Assembly (NCBI RefSeq): GCF_009765165.1
Contig: NZ_VLNU01000001.1
Coordinates: 620,001-684,000, forward strand
Direction of reading: 5' to 3'
Length of the DNA stretch: 64,000 nt
Source of the DNA: Lysobacter panacisoli
GTDB lineage: Bacteria > Pseudomonadota > Gammaproteobacteria > Xanthomonadales > Xanthomonadaceae
Shown here: positions 51,375-61,380 of the stretch, one piece after another
How the letters are laid out: every line of letters begins with the position of its first letter
Numbering within the stretch: position 1 is the stretch's first letter
Translations under genes and position numbers: made by a program
Notes under the pieces: generated by a model
Told to the model about the DNA's origin: nothing
Databases searched by the model: none
Seen by the model: the letters and a program-made list of their open reading frames with translations, nothing else

Positions 51375-53093
51375 TTACGCGTCCTCGGTCACGCGCAGCA
51401 CTTCCTCGATCGTCGTCTCGCCCGCGAGTGCCTTGGCGATGCCGTCCTCGTACATGGTGCGCATGCCCGCCTGGCGCGCGATCTGTTCGATCTCGCCCAT
51501 GCCGGCGTGGCGCATCACCGCGCGCCGCAGGTCGTCGTTCATCACCAGGAATTCCATGATCGTGGTGCGACCGTGGTAACCGGTCGGCGCGATCGCCGAC
51601 GGTGTCGGGCGGTACAGGTAGATGTCGCCCGTCGGCTGGTAGCGGCGCAGGCTGAACTTCTCGATCTCCTCGGGACTGGCGAGGTAGCGCTCCGCGTGCG
51701 TGCGCTCCAGCCGGCGCACCAGGCGCTGGGCGAGGATGCCGTTGATCGTCGACGTGAGCAGGTAATCCTCCACGCCCATGTCGAGCAGGCGCGTGATGCC
51801 GCCCGCCGCGTTGTTGGTGTGCAGCGTCGACAGCACGAGGTGGCCGGTGAGCGCGGACTGGATCGCGATGCGCGCGGTTTCCAGGTCGCGCATTTCGCCG
51901 ATCATGATGATGTCCGGGTCCTGGCGCACGATGCTGCGCAGCGCATGGGAGAAATCGAGCCCGATCTGCGGCTTGGCCTGGATCTGGTTGATGCCTTCGA
52001 TCTGGTATTCGACCGGATCCTCGACCGTGATGATCTTCACGTCGGGCGTGTTGAGCTTGCTCAATGCGGTGTACAGCGTGGTCGTCTTGCCAGAGCCGGT
52101 CGGGCCGGTCACCAGCAGGATGCCGTGCGGCTGGTCGAGCACGCGCTGGAACTGCGGAAGAAACACGTCTGTGAAACCCAGCCGCTTGAAATCGAACACC
52201 ACCGTCTCGCGGTCGAGCAGTCGCATCACCACGCTCTCGCCGTGCGCGGTCGGCACGGTGCTCACGCGCAGGTCGAGTTCCTTGCCCTGCACGCGCAGCA
52301 TGATGCGGCCGTCCTGCGGCAGGCGGCGTTCGGCGATGTTGAGCCGTGCCATGATCTTGATGCGGCTGATCACCGCAGCGGTGAGGTTCGCCGGCGGGCT
52401 TTCGCCTTCGGCGAGCACGCCGTCCACGCGATAGCGCACCTTCAGGCGGTTCTCGAACGGCTCGATGTGGATGTCGGATGCGCGCAGCTCGACCGCGCGC
52501 TGGATGATCAGATTGACCAGGCGGATGACCGGCGCTTCCGACGCCAGATCGCGCAGGTGTTCGACGTCGTCCAGGTCGCCGCCCGCACCTTCGCCTTCGG
52601 CGGTTTCGACGATCGCGCCCATCGCACTGCGGCCCTGGCCGTACCAGCGTTCGACGAGGTCGCCGATCTCCGAACGCAGCGCCACCGCCGGGCGCACGTC
52701 GCGGCCGGTCGCCAGGCGCAATGCGTCGAGCGTGTAGGCGTCCTGCGGATCGGCCATCAGCACGTCGACGGTCGTCTCGCTTTCGCCGACCGGACACACC
52801 GCGAACTGCTTCATGAAACGCGCCGACAACGCCACGCCTTCGGGCGGAAGCTCAGGTGCGTCCTTCACGCCGACCAGCGGCAGGCCCAACACCTCGGCGG
52901 CGGTTTCGGCGTGGTCGCGTTCGGACACCAGGCCCAGTCGCGCGAGCAGCGCGAGCAGGCTGCCGCCGGTTTCTTCCTGCAGGCGCCGGGCGCGCGCGAG
53001 GTCGGCGTCCTTCAGGCGACCCCGGGCCAGGAGCGCATCGACGATGCGTTCCTCGACTCCATCGCGGCTCGTGTCTTGGGCGACTGCGTTCAC
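51375..53093 (-). CDS. xpsE: Type II secretion ATPase XpsE (GspE), without zinc motif
   Basis: Hexameric ATPase that powers pseudopilus assembly. It has 572 residues from a GTG start. N1/N2 domains run to about residue 165; the motor has Walker A GPTGSGKT at 330-337, Asp box VEDPVEYQIEG, Walker B DPDIIMIGEMRD and His box GHLVLSTLHTNNA. The segment around 470-510, which in most GspE proteins carries four zinc-binding cysteines, has none; it reads LRRYQPTGDIYLYRP. First gene of the operon, divergent from the TPR protein. Confidence 0.96.
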   Translation of the reverse strand: MNAVAQDTSRDGVEERIVDALLARGRLKDADLARARRLQEETGGSLLALLARLGLVSERDHAETAAEVLGLPLVGVKDAPELPPEGVALSARFMKQFAVCPVGESETTVDVLMADPQDAYTLDALRLATGRDVRPAVALRSEIGDLVERWYGQGRSAMGAIVETAEGEGAGGDLDDVEHLRDLASEAPVIRLVNLIIQRAVELRASDIHIEPFENRLKVRYRVDGVLAEGESPPANLTAAVISRIKIMARLNIAERRLPQDGRIMLRVQGKELDLRVSTVPTAHGESVVMRLLDRETVVFDFKRLGFTDVFLPQFQRVLDQPHGILLVTGPTGSGKTTTLYTALSKLNTPDVKIITVEDPVEYQIEGINQIQAKPQIGLDFSHALRSIVRQDPDIIMIGEMRDLETARIAIQSALTGHLVLSTLHTNNAAGGITRLLDMGVEDYLLTSTINGILAQRLVRRLERTHAERYLASPEEIEKFSLRRYQPTGDIYLYRPTPSAIAPTGYHGRTTIMEFLVMNDDLRRAVMRHAGMGEIEQIARQAGMRTMYEDGIAKALAGETTIEEVLRVTEDA

Positions 53094-53265
53094 GTGGCTC
53101 CCGGTCGTTGCGACGTCTTCCGCGATGACCCGCCGACTTTAGCAGCTGTCGCTTGAAGGTCGCGATCCCGTCCCGGGAGCCATCACGGAACCATGACGGG
53201 GATTCTTGCCCATACCGCCTGCAGCGAACCGTGCCTATGCTGCGACCTCCAGACAGGGGGACCCG

Positions 53266-53799
53266 ATGAGTAAGTACATCGTCACGGCCATGACGGCCGC
53301 GCTTCTCGCCATCAGCGCCGGCACCGTCCAAGCCGCGAAAAAAGAGGACCGCGTCGCCGTCGCGACGTACCACGGCAAATCGAAGCAGGACGCTGCGCGC
53401 GAACTGCTCACGATCGCCCGCGAACAGGCCGGCAAGGGCAGCTGGGAACAGATCGCGGTCGGCCGCGTGTATTACCTGGGCGGCTTCAAGGCCGAAGGTC
53501 AGGCGATCTTCGACGCGATCCTGGCCGGCAAGCACGAAGACAGCGATGTGTACCGCATCGCGCGTGTCTACAGCGAGGCCGGCGAATGGGCCAAGGCGGG
53601 GCCGTTGTTCCAGCGCTACATCCAGGCGACCGACGACGACGCCACGGGTCTGGCCGAAGTCGGTGCGCTGTACCTGCTGACCGGCGATCGCGATACCGCC
53701 GAGAAGCTGTTCGACCGATCGGTGGAGATCGAGCCCGAAGACCTGTGGTCGACGCTGCACATGGCGGGCGCGTATCTCAATGTGAAGCCGCAGGAATAG
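53266..53799 (+). CDS. Exported TPR-repeat protein
   Basis: 177 residues. Signal peptide MSKYIVTAMTAALLAISAGTVQA, then about four helix pairs of tetratricopeptide type (EQIAVGRVYYLGGFKAEGQAIFDAI, YRIARVYSEAGEWAKAGPLF, GLAEVGALYLLTGDRDTAEKLFDRS, LWSTLHMAGAYLN). Probably periplasmic and a protein-binding scaffold. Start chosen at the ATG after AGGGGG; a longer reading upstream has no signal peptide. The 172-base region shared with xpsE must hold both promoters. Confidence 0.75.
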   Translation: MSKYIVTAMTAALLAISAGTVQAAKKEDRVAVATYHGKSKQDAARELLTIAREQAGKGSWEQIAVGRVYYLGGFKAEGQAIFDAILAGKHEDSDVYRIARVYSEAGEWAKAGPLFQRYIQATDDDATGLAEVGALYLLTGDRDTAEKLFDRSVEIEPEDLWSTLHMAGAYLNVKPQE

Positions 53800-53805
53800 G
53801 CCTGT

Positions 53806-53995
53806 CTGGCAGGCGATTCGCGGACACCGGCCGTCCCGGCCGGTCGTTCGCTAGCCGCGCGGCAGTGCCGCGCAGGCAATGACTTCGATGAGGTGTCTGC
53901 TGCCATCCGTGGCGCGACACATTCGCTTCGGAATGCCCTGACCGGCCTTCCTGGCCGGTCGTTCGCTAGCCGCGCGGCAGTGCCGCGCAAGCGGC
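53806..53995. repeat. Two copies of the GCCGCGCGGC repeat downstream of purL
   Basis: A 37-base unit, beginning GGCCGGTCGTTCGCTAGCC, occurs identically at 53838-53874 and 53953-53989. It ends just before the purL stop. It belongs to the same family as the arrays at 59083 and 61060. Confidence 0.75.
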
Positions 53996-56900
53996 TCAGC
54001 TCACCCACACCCTTGCGTTGCGGAACATGCGCATCCACGGCGAGTCCTCGCCCCACTCGGCAGGCGCCCAGCTCATGTTCGCACTGCGCAGCGTGCGCTC
54101 CGGATGCGGCATAAGAATGGTGGCGCGGCCGTCGGCGCTGGTCAGGCCAGTGATGCCGTCCGGCGAGCCGTTCGGGTTGAGCGGATAGCGCGTGGCGACC
54201 TGGCCGTTGCCATCGACGTAACGCAGCGACACGTGCGCGGCGGACTGGTCGAGGTTGCTGTCGAATTCGGCGCGGCCTTCGCCGTGCGCGACCGCCACCG
54301 GCAGGCGCGATCCGGCCATGCCGCGGAAGAACAGCGACGGCGACTCGATCACTTCCAGCAGCCCCAAGCGCGCTTCGAACTGTTCGCTGCGGTTGCGCAG
54401 GAACTTCGGCCAGTGCTCGGCGCCGGGGATGATCGGCTTGAGCTGCGACAGCATCTGGCAGCCGTTGCACACACCCAGCGAGAAGCTGTCCTCGCGCGCG
54501 AAGAACGCCGCGAATGCATCGCGCAGCGCGCTGCGCTCCAGCACCGACGTCGCCCAACCGCGACCCGCACCGAGCACGTCGCCGTAGGAGAAACCACCGC
54601 ACGCGGCGATGCCCTTGAACGCGGCCAGGTCGAAGCGGCCGGCGATCAGGTCGCTCATGTGCACGTCGACGGCTTCGAAGCCGGCGCGATCGAACGCTGC
54701 GGCCATCTCGATCTGGCCGTTCACGCCCTGCTCGCGCAGGATCGCGACCTTCGGCCGCACGCCGGTATTGATGAACGGCGCGGCGACGTCGTCGGAGGGA
54801 TCGAAGGCGAGTTTGGGCTTCAGGCCCGGCGCGTTGAAATCGCGCGCGACCGTGCGCTCCTCGTCGGCGCCTTCGGGGTTGTCGCGCAGCTTCTGCAGCG
54901 CGTGCGTGGTGGACCACCATGCATCGAACAGTTCTTCCCAGCGCCACTCGACCAGGGTCTTGCCTTCGTCGCGCACGCGCACGGACGGCGCGGTCGTCGG
55001 CTTGGCGATGCGCTGCGCGCAGTCGATCAGGCCGTGGCGCGCGACCAGGTCGGCGAACTCGGCGCGGTCCTCGGCGGCGACCTGCACGATCGCACCGAGC
55101 TCCTCGTTGAACAGCGTGCGGAACGGATCGTCGCCCCAGCCATCGAGGTTGATGTCCAGACCGGTGCGCGAGCAGAACGCCATCTCGCACAGCGCGGCGA
55201 AGGCCCCGCCGTCGGAGCGGTCGTGGTAGGCCTTGATGACGCCGGCCTCGCGCGCGTCGCGGATGAGCTCGAAGAAATCGCGCAGGCGCTGCGGGTTGTC
55301 GAGGTCGGGAACGCCCAGCGTGCCGGCGAACGCGGGCAGCGATGCATCGCCATCGACCGCATCGGGATGGCACTGCGCCAGCACCGAACCGCCCAGGCGC
55401 TGCTTGCCCGCGCCCAGGCCGATCAGCCACAGCTCGGATTCTTCCTCGCGCGACAGCAGCGGCGTGAGCTGGCGGCGCAAGTCGACCACCGGCGCGAACG
55501 CGCTGACGATCAACGACACCGGCGAAACCGACTTCATGTGCACGTCGCCGGCCTTCCACTGCGCCTGCATCGACAGCGAATCCTTGCCGACCGGAATGCT
55601 CATTTCGAGTTCCGGGCACAGTTCCATGCCCACGGCCTTGACCGCGTCGAACAGGCGCGCGTCCTCGCCGGCGTGACCGGCGGCAGCCATCCAGTTGGCG
55701 GAGAGCTTGATGCGGTTGAGCGATTCCACCGGCGCGGCGCACAGGTTGGTGATCGCCTCGCCGACCGCCATGCGCGCGGCGGCGGCGGCATCGATCAGCG
55801 CCAGCGGCGTGCGCTCGCCGATCGACATCGCCTCGCCGACGTAACCGTCGAAACCGGCGAAGGTGATCGCGCAGTCGGCGAGCGGCAGCTGCCACGGACC
55901 GACCATCTGGTCGCGTGCGGTGAGGCCGCCGACGGTGCGATCGCCGATGGTGACCAGGAAGTTCTTCGAAGCGACCGACGGATGCGCCATCACACGCAGC
56001 GCGGCGTCGCGCAGCTCCAGACCTTCCCAGTCGAGCGCGGGCCACGGCGCGGCCGACGGCCGGCGCGCGTCGCGGTGCATCTTCGGCGGCTTGCCGAACA
56101 GCACGTCCATCGGGAAATCGATCGGCCAGTCGCGGCCTGGCTCGCGCGCGTTCTCGCGCGTCGCGCCGTAACCGACGACGAGGTGTTCCTCGGCAGTGGC
56201 ATGGCCAACCACAGCGAACGGGCAGCGTTCGCGCGCGCAGATGTCGGCGAACTCCTGCACGCGATCGGCGGGCACGCCGAGCACGTAGCGTTCCTGCGAT
56301 TCGTTGCACCACAACTGCATCGGCGACAGCGAGGGATCGTCGCTGGGCACCTTGGCGAGGTCGATCACGCCACCGAGGCCGGAGTCGTGCAGCAGTTCCG
56401 GGATCGCGTTGGACAGGCCACCGGCACCGACGTCGTGCGCGGTATGGATCGGATTGTCGAGGCCGCGCGCGACGCAACGGTCGAGCACTTCCTGGCAGCG
56501 ACGCTCCATCTCCGGGTTGTCGCGTTGCACGCTGGCGAAATCGAGTTCCTCGTGGCTGTCGCCCGAGGCGACCGAGCTGGCCGCGCCGCCACCCAGGCCA
56601 ATCAGCATCGCCGGGCCGCCGAGCACGACCACGGCGTCGCCCGGCTGCATGCCGAGCTTCTTGACCTGCGTGCGGTCGATCGCGCCGAGGCCACCGGCCA
56701 GCATGATCGGCTTGTCGTAGGCGCGCGTGTGAGCGCCTTCTTCCAGCTCGAAACTGCGGAAATAACCGGCGAGATTCGGACGGCCGAATTCGTTGTTGAA
56801 CGCGGCCGCGCCGAGCGGGCCGTCGATCATGATTTCCAGCGCGGACGCCATGCGCGGATTGAGCGAGCGCTTGCGCTCCCACGGCTGCGGCAACGTCGGG

Positions 56901-57904
56901 ATGCGCAGGTGCGAGACGCTGAAACCGCACAGACCCGCCTTCGGACGACCGCCGCGGCCGGTTGCGCCTTCGTCGCGGATCTCGCCGCCATTGCCGGTCG
57001 ATGCGCCGGGGAACGGCGCGATCGCGGTCGGGTGGTTGTGCGTCTCGACCTTGATCGCGAACGCCGAATCCACTTCGGCTTCCGCGCGGTACGCGTGCGT
57101 GACCGGATCCGGGCGGAAGCGGCGGCTCGCATAACCTTCCACGACCGCCGCGTTGTCGCTGTACGCCGACAGCGTGTGCTCGGGCGTGGTCGCGTGGGTG
57201 TGCTTGATCATCTTGAACAGCGAGGTCGTCTGGTCGACGCCATCGATGGTCCACGATGCGTTGAAGATCTTGTGGCGGCAGTGCTCGGAGTTGGCCTGCG
57301 CGAACATCATCAGCTCGACGTCCGAGGGATCGCGGCCGAGCGCGGCGTAGCGTTCGCGCAGGTAGGCGATCTCGTCATCAGCAAGCGCCAGGCCCAGGCG
57401 CGCGTTCGCGGTTTCCAGGTCGGCCAGCGCAATGCGCTCGAGTTCGCCGCGCACCGGCACCGAGAACAGCGCGATGGCGTCTTCGCGCGCATCGAGCAGC
57501 GACTGCGTCATCGGGTCGTGCAGCACCTTCGCCAGCGCGCCCTGCGTCGGCGCATCGGACGGCCAACCGGCGAGGTCGAAACGAGTGCCGCGTTCGACGC
57601 GCTTGATCGGCAGTCCGGCGCCCTGCAGCAGCTCGGTGGACTTGCTCGCCCACGGCGAAAGCGTGCCCAGGCGCGGCGTGACGTAACGCGAGACAGCGCC
57701 GTCGGCGCGCGCGGCTTCGGCCATGTCCGCCTGCAGGATGCGGCGGAGCGCGTCGGCATCGGGGGCGGCCCCGGCCTGCGGCTCGACCCAGTAGGTGGGC
57801 CATGCGCCGAGGAGGCGGACAGACGGATGGAGGGCTTGCAGGCGGGCTTGGAGCCGTTCCAGGCGGAACGGCGACAGGGCGGATGCGCCCTCGAGGACGA
57901 TCAT
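53996..57904 (-). CDS. purL: Phosphoribosylformylglycinamidine synthase
   Basis: Large single-chain FGAM synthetase of purine synthesis. It has 1302 residues, close to E. coli PurL (1295). Start at [15 protein letters not shown]; an upstream extension is not conserved. The linker and first AIRS domain include [43 protein letters not shown] sequence and [13 protein letters not shown]; the glutaminase at the C terminus has [12 protein letters not shown], nucleophile Cys in GVCNGCQML (about 1140) and MPHPERTLR. Monocistronic. Confidence 0.97.
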   Translation of the reverse strand: MIVLEGASALSPFRLERLQARLQALHPSVRLLGAWPTYWVEPQAGAAPDADALRRILQADMAEAARADGAVSRYVTPRLGTLSPWASKSTELLQGAGLPIKRVERGTRFDLAGWPSDAPTQGALAKVLHDPMTQSLLDAREDAIALFSVPVRGELERIALADLETANARLGLALADDEIAYLRERYAALGRDPSDVELMMFAQANSEHCRHKIFNASWTIDGVDQTTSLFKMIKHTHATTPEHTLSAYSDNAAVVEGYASRRFRPDPVTHAYRAEAEVDSAFAIKVETHNHPTAIAPFPGASTGNGGEIRDEGATGRGGRPKAGLCGFSVSHLRIPTLPQPWERKRSLNPRMASALEIMIDGPLGAAAFNNEFGRPNLAGYFRSFELEEGAHTRAYDKPIMLAGGLGAIDRTQVKKLGMQPGDAVVVLGGPAMLIGLGGGAASSVASGDSHEELDFASVQRDNPEMERRCQEVLDRCVARGLDNPIHTAHDVGAGGLSNAIPELLHDSGLGGVIDLAKVPSDDPSLSPMQLWCNESQERYVLGVPADRVQEFADICARERCPFAVVGHATAEEHLVVGYGATRENAREPGRDWPIDFPMDVLFGKPPKMHRDARRPSAAPWPALDWEGLELRDAALRVMAHPSVASKNFLVTIGDRTVGGLTARDQMVGPWQLPLADCAITFAGFDGYVGEAMSIGERTPLALIDAAAAARMAVGEAITNLCAAPVESLNRIKLSANWMAAAGHAGEDARLFDAVKAVGMELCPELEMSIPVGKDSLSMQAQWKAGDVHMKSVSPVSLIVSAFAPVVDLRRQLTPLLSREEESELWLIGLGAGKQRLGGSVLAQCHPDAVDGDASLPAFAGTLGVPDLDNPQRLRDFFELIRDAREAGVIKAYHDRSDGGAFAALCEMAFCSRTGLDINLDGWGDDPFRTLFNEELGAIVQVAAEDRAEFADLVARHGLIDCAQRIAKPTTAPSVRVRDEGKTLVEWRWEELFDAWWSTTHALQKLRDNPEGADEERTVARDFNAPGLKPKLAFDPSDDVAAPFINTGVRPKVAILREQGVNGQIEMAAAFDRAGFEAVDVHMSDLIAGRFDLAAFKGIAACGGFSYGDVLGAGRGWATSVLERSALRDAFAAFFAREDSFSLGVCNGCQMLSQLKPIIPGAEHWPKFLRNRSEQFEARLGLLEVIESPSLFFRGMAGSRLPVAVAHGEGRAEFDSNLDQSAAHVSLRYVDGNGQVATRYPLNPNGSPDGITGLTSADGRATILMPHPERTLRSANMSWAPAEWGEDSPWMRMFRNARVWVS

Positions 57905-57992
57905 GTCCGGGGAACCGTGCGACGTCGGGCCCGACATTGTACCCAAAGCGCCGCTTCACCCGCCCGGGACCGGCGCACGAGGTCCCGAAACG

Positions 57993-58018
57993 ACGACGCC
58001 GCCCGAAGGCGGCGTCGT
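57993..58018 (-). terminator. Terminator of the dsbC gene
   Basis: A perfect 11-bp stem (ACGACGCCGCC and complement). On the minus strand the loop is TTCG, an extra-stable tetraloop, and TTTC follows. It lies 22 bases past the dsbC stop. Confidence 0.65.
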
Positions 58019-58039
58019 GGCGGCCGTTGGCGGCGGGGC

Positions 58040-58885
58040 TCAGGCGCCCGGGGCCTTGCCCGCGGTGCCGGCGGTCTGGGCCTGTTCGGCGGCCAGCTGG
58101 TCCAGCGCCTCACGCAGCTTCGCCGGCGGCAGGTAGCCACCCAGCTGCACGCCGCCCTCGGTGAGGATCATCGGCGTACCGGTCAGGCCAGCGCGCTGAC
58201 CGATGTCGTACTGCTGGTTCACGCTGGTCTTGCAGCTGCGGGACGGCGGCGTGCGGTCGTTCTTGGCGTCGGTCAGCGCCTTGCGGCGATCCGGCGCGCA
58301 CCACACCGCGACCATCTTCTTGTAGTCCTCGCTGCCGATGCCCATGCGCGGGAACGCCAGGTATTCGATGGCGATGCCCTGGCGGTTGTACTCGGCGATC
58401 TCGCTGTGCAGCTTGCGGCAATAGCCGCATTCCACGTCGGTGAATACCGCGACCGTGTACTTGGGCTTGGCCGGCGCGAACACGATGCGCTCGCTGACCG
58501 GGATGGCCTTCAGCAACTGCTGGCGCATCGCCGCCATCGAGTCCTCGCTGAGGTTCTTCTTGGCCGCGACGTCGAACAGCGCGCCGCCGGAGCCGGGCAG
58601 GAACAGGTAGCGCCCGTCGTCGCTGACGTAGACGACCTGGCCGGCGACGATCGCCTCACGGAAACCGGGCAGCGGCGCCGCACCGATGCGTTCGACCTCG
58701 ACGCGCGGATTGAGCTGGCGCACGGCGTCGATGGCACGGGCGTCGGCGGTGCCGGGCTTGGGCTTGGGCGCGCTCATCGAGGGCGCGCTGGCGGCGGCGG
58801 GCGCCTGCGCGGCCGCGCCGCTGGGAGCCTGTGCGCAGGCGGAGAGACTGAGGGCGCCAAGCGCGGCGAGGAGAATTCGCTTCAT
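58040..58885 (-). CDS. dsbC: Thiol:disulfide interchange protein DsbC, lipoprotein form
   Basis: Periplasmic disulfide isomerase. It has 281 residues. Signal MKRILLAALGALSLSAC ends in the lipobox LSAC (cysteine 17), so this DsbC appears to be lipid-anchored, with a Pro/Ala-rich linker to residue 45. The dimerisation domain (VRQLNPRVEVERIG) precedes the thioredoxin domain with active site CGYC at 153-156, a second cysteine pair (WCAPD and RSC) and the cis-proline loop GTPMI. The start is the first ATG; the longer reading upstream crosses the repeat array. Confidence 0.92.
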   Translation of the reverse strand: MKRILLAALGALSLSACAQAPSGAAAQAPAAASAPSMSAPKPKPGTADARAIDAVRQLNPRVEVERIGAAPLPGFREAIVAGQVVYVSDDGRYLFLPGSGGALFDVAAKKNLSEDSMAAMRQQLLKAIPVSERIVFAPAKPKYTVAVFTDVECGYCRKLHSEIAEYNRQGIAIEYLAFPRMGIGSEDYKKMVAVWCAPDRRKALTDAKNDRTPPSRSCKTSVNQQYDIGQRAGLTGTPMILTEGGVQLGGYLPPAKLREALDQLAAEQAQTAGTAGKAPGA

Positions 58886-59082
58886 CGGGAGTCCTGAAGG
58901 TGCGACCCGGAGGACGCTGGGGGATGGCCCGGATTGTGGCACGGGCGGCTCGGGCGGCCAGTGCTTTTGGTCAAGGATGGAACGGGACGGGCAGGCGGAG
59001 TACAGGGTTGGGGTGGGGGGGATTGGTATTGGTAGGCGGTTTGGTGGATGCAAAGGCCCCGCTTCTAGAACGCGACCTTTGC

Positions 59083-59622
59083 CATCCTTGGCGGCACGCG
59101 ACCGGCTTCGGGTCGCCCTGCCCGACCATCCGTGGCCGGGCGTTCGGCAGACCGCGCGGCAGATGCCGCGCAAGCGGTCTACCTCACCCATCCTTGGCGG
59201 CACGCGACTGGCTTCGGATCGCCCTGACCGGCCATCCGTGGCCGGGCGTTCGGCAGACCGCGCGGCAGATGCCGCGCAAGCGGTCTACCTCACCCATCCT
59301 TGGCGGCACGCGACTGGCTTCGGATCGCCCTGACCGGCCATCCGTGGCCGGGCGTTCGGCAGACCGCGCGGCGGTGCCGCGCAAGCGGTCTACCTCACCC
59401 ATCCCTAGCGATACGCGACCGGCTTCGGATCGCCCTGCCCGACCATCCGTGGCCGGGCGTTCGGCAGACCGCGCGGCGGTGCCGCGCAAAGGTCCGCTTC
59501 GACAACGCGACCTTTTCCATCCCTGGCGATACGCGACTGGCTTCGGGTCGCCCGGCCCGGCCATCCGTGGCCGGGCGTGAGGCGGCGCGCGAAGCTTCGC
59601 TTCGCAAGCGCGCCGCCTCACC
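59083..59622. repeat. Tandem array of five about 106-bp repeats downstream of xerD
   Basis: Units begin at 59083, 59189, 59295, 59400 and 59518 (marked by CATCC), with periods 106, 106, 105 and 118; the fourth unit carries an extra segment. Each unit has GGCCATCCGTGGCC and GCGCGGC...GCCGCGC hairpins and the sequence CTCACCCATC. The array ends at the xerD stop codon. The 58886-59082 stretch before it holds no gene that I recognise. Confidence 0.9.
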
Positions 59623-60559
59623 CCCTCGGGTGGTGCTTCGAATGCAGCTGCTTGAGCTGTTCGCGTGCCACCAGGGTGTAGATCTGCGTGGTCGACAGGG
59701 AGCTGTGGCCGAGCAGCATCTGCAGCGCGCGCAGGTCGGCGCCGTGGTTGAGCAGGTGGGTGGCGAAGCTGTGGCGCAGGCCGTGCGGGCTGATGCGCGC
59801 GGGGTCGATGCCGGCCAATGCGGCGTAACGCTTCACCAGTTGCCAGAACTGCTGGCGCGTCGGCGCTTCGCCGGTCGTGGCGAGGAACAGCGGCGCCAGC
59901 GCGCGCTTGCCCGCGAGCAGCGGACGCGCCTGGGCGAGATAGCGTTCGAGCCAGTGTTGCGCCTCCTCTCCCAGCGGAACGAGGCGCTCCTTGCTGCCCT
60001 TGCCCATCACGCGCAGCACGCCCTGTCGCAGGTTGACCGCGGTCGAGGGCAGGTTCACCAGTTCGCTCACGCGCAGGCCGGCCGCGTACATCAGTTCGAG
60101 CATCGCGCGATCGCGCAGGCCCAATGGTGTGGCGACGTCGGGCGCGGCGAGCAGCGCGTCGATCTGGCTTTCCGCCAGCGCCTTGGGCAACGAGCGCGGC
60201 AGCTTCGGCGGTTCCAGCAGTGCGGTGGGATCGTCGCTGCGTTCGCCGCGTCGCACCAGCCATGCGTAGAGCGCGCGAAGCACTGATAGCAGCCGCGCGT
60301 TGCTGCGCGGCGAATAGCCCTGCTGCGCGCGCCAGGCCAGGTAGTCGAACAGACCCGCGCGGTCGATGCGTGCCAGCCCGCTGCGCCAGCGCGCGAGCAG
60401 TTCGAGGTCGCGCCGGTAGCTGTCGAGCGTGGCCTGGGCAAGGCCGTTTTCGGCCCAGATCGCATCGAGGAACGCGCCGATGAGGCGGGCGTCGCCATCG
60501 GCCAGTTCCGGCAAGGCCATCGCCACGACGCGGCGTTCCGCGGGAGTTCGTGCACTCAT
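59618..60559 (-). CDS. xerD: Site-specific tyrosine recombinase XerD
   Basis: Resolves chromosome dimers at dif with XerC. It has 313 residues. The N-terminal SAM-like core-binding domain spans about 25-108. The catalytic set is complete: Arg163, Lys187, His259, Arg262, His285 and nucleophile Tyr294. The C terminus ends in HSKHHPRG, as in XerD. The stop codon sits in the repeat sequence GGGTGAGG. Divergent from the RDD gene; 29 bases separate the starts. Confidence 0.96.
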   Translation of the reverse strand: MSARTPAERRVVAMALPELADGDARLIGAFLDAIWAENGLAQATLDSYRRDLELLARWRSGLARIDRAGLFDYLAWRAQQGYSPRSNARLLSVLRALYAWLVRRGERSDDPTALLEPPKLPRSLPKALAESQIDALLAAPDVATPLGLRDRAMLELMYAAGLRVSELVNLPSTAVNLRQGVLRVMGKGSKERLVPLGEEAQHWLERYLAQARPLLAGKRALAPLFLATTGEAPTRQQFWQLVKRYAALAGIDPARISPHGLRHSFATHLLNHGADLRALQMLLGHSSLSTTQIYTLVAREQLKQLHSKHHPRG

Positions 60560-60588
60560 CGCGCGAGCTTAGCGGCTATCCTGATGCG

Positions 60589-61050
60589 ATGGCATCGCCT
60601 TCTCCTTCCCGTCCCGCCGCACTGATCGGCTGGCGCGTGCTCGCGCTGGTCTACGACTTCTGGCCGGTGCTCGCACTGTGGATGGTGGCCTCGGCTGCCT
60701 TCACCTTCGCCTACACATGGAGCGGCCACGCGACGCGTGAGAACATTCCGCCATTCAGTGCGCTGCAGTGGGTTCTGTGGGTCGTGTGCTGGCTGATCAC
60801 CGGTGCGTACGCGCTGCTGAGCTGGCGTCGCGGCGGGCAGACGCTGGGCATGCGTCCGTGGCGGTTGAAGCTCGTGTCGATCGACGGCGGCGCACCGTCG
60901 TGGCGCGCGCTCGCAATCCGTTACGCGATGGGAAGCGTGTCGCTCCTGCTCGCGGGACTGGGCTTCTGGTGGGCGTGGCTCGATCGCGATCGCATGACGT
61001 GGCATGACCGCGCGAGCGGGACGCGGATGGTGCGGTTGGAGAAGCGGTGA
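60589..61050 (+). CDS. RDD family membrane protein
   Basis: 153 residues, three to four hydrophobic segments. The RDD domain has LIGWRVLALVYDFWPVLALWM at the start and QTLGMRPWRLKLVSIDGG and DRDRMTWHDRASGTRMV at the end. RDD proteins are small transport-like membrane proteins; their role is mostly unknown. Located next to xerD in many gammaproteobacteria. Confidence 0.88.
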   Translation: MASPSPSRPAALIGWRVLALVYDFWPVLALWMVASAAFTFAYTWSGHATRENIPPFSALQWVLWVVCWLITGAYALLSWRRGGQTLGMRPWRLKLVSIDGGAPSWRALAIRYAMGSVSLLLAGLGFWWAWLDRDRMTWHDRASGTRMVRLEKR

Positions 61051-61059
61051 AGTCGTAGG

Positions 61060-61380
61060 GCTGCGCGGTATACGGCAGCGTGTGCTGGCGAGCGACAGTA
61101 CTCGGCCTGCCGCGCGGCGATGCCGCAAGCGTGCCACTTCGACGTGGATTCGGCCGCCATCCCTGGCGTCACGTAACCGGCTTCGGGTCGCCCTGCCCGG
61201 CCATCCGTGGCCGGGCGTTCGGCCCGCCGCGCGGCGATGCCGCAAGCGTGCCACTTCGACGTGGATTCGACTGCCATCCCTGGCGTCACGTAGCCGGCTT
61301 CGGATCGCCCTGCCCGGCCATCCTTGACCGGGCGTTCGGCCCGCCGCGCGGCGATGCCGCGCAAGCGGCGAGCCTCACCC
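61060..61380. repeat. Repeat array between the RDD gene and lptG
   Basis: Two and a half copies of a 117-bp unit with CATCCCTGG starts at 61158 and 61275, the last running into the lptG stop. Each has the GGCCATCC hairpin and GCCGCGCGGC, as in the xerD array. Confidence 0.85.

Noticed and set aside
54104..58897. Very long open frame (1597 codons) on the plus strand
   Set aside because: It is antisense to purL and dsbC, an effect of high GC third positions; no family resemblance.
59100..59600. Repeat protein coded by the tandem array (GHPWPGVRQTA units)
   Set aside because: The open frame arises from near-multiple-of-three periodicity and hairpins; no start signal, and reading changes between units.
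59083..59622. CRISPR array
   Set aside because: The units are about 106 bp, contiguous and without spacers; no cas genes are present.
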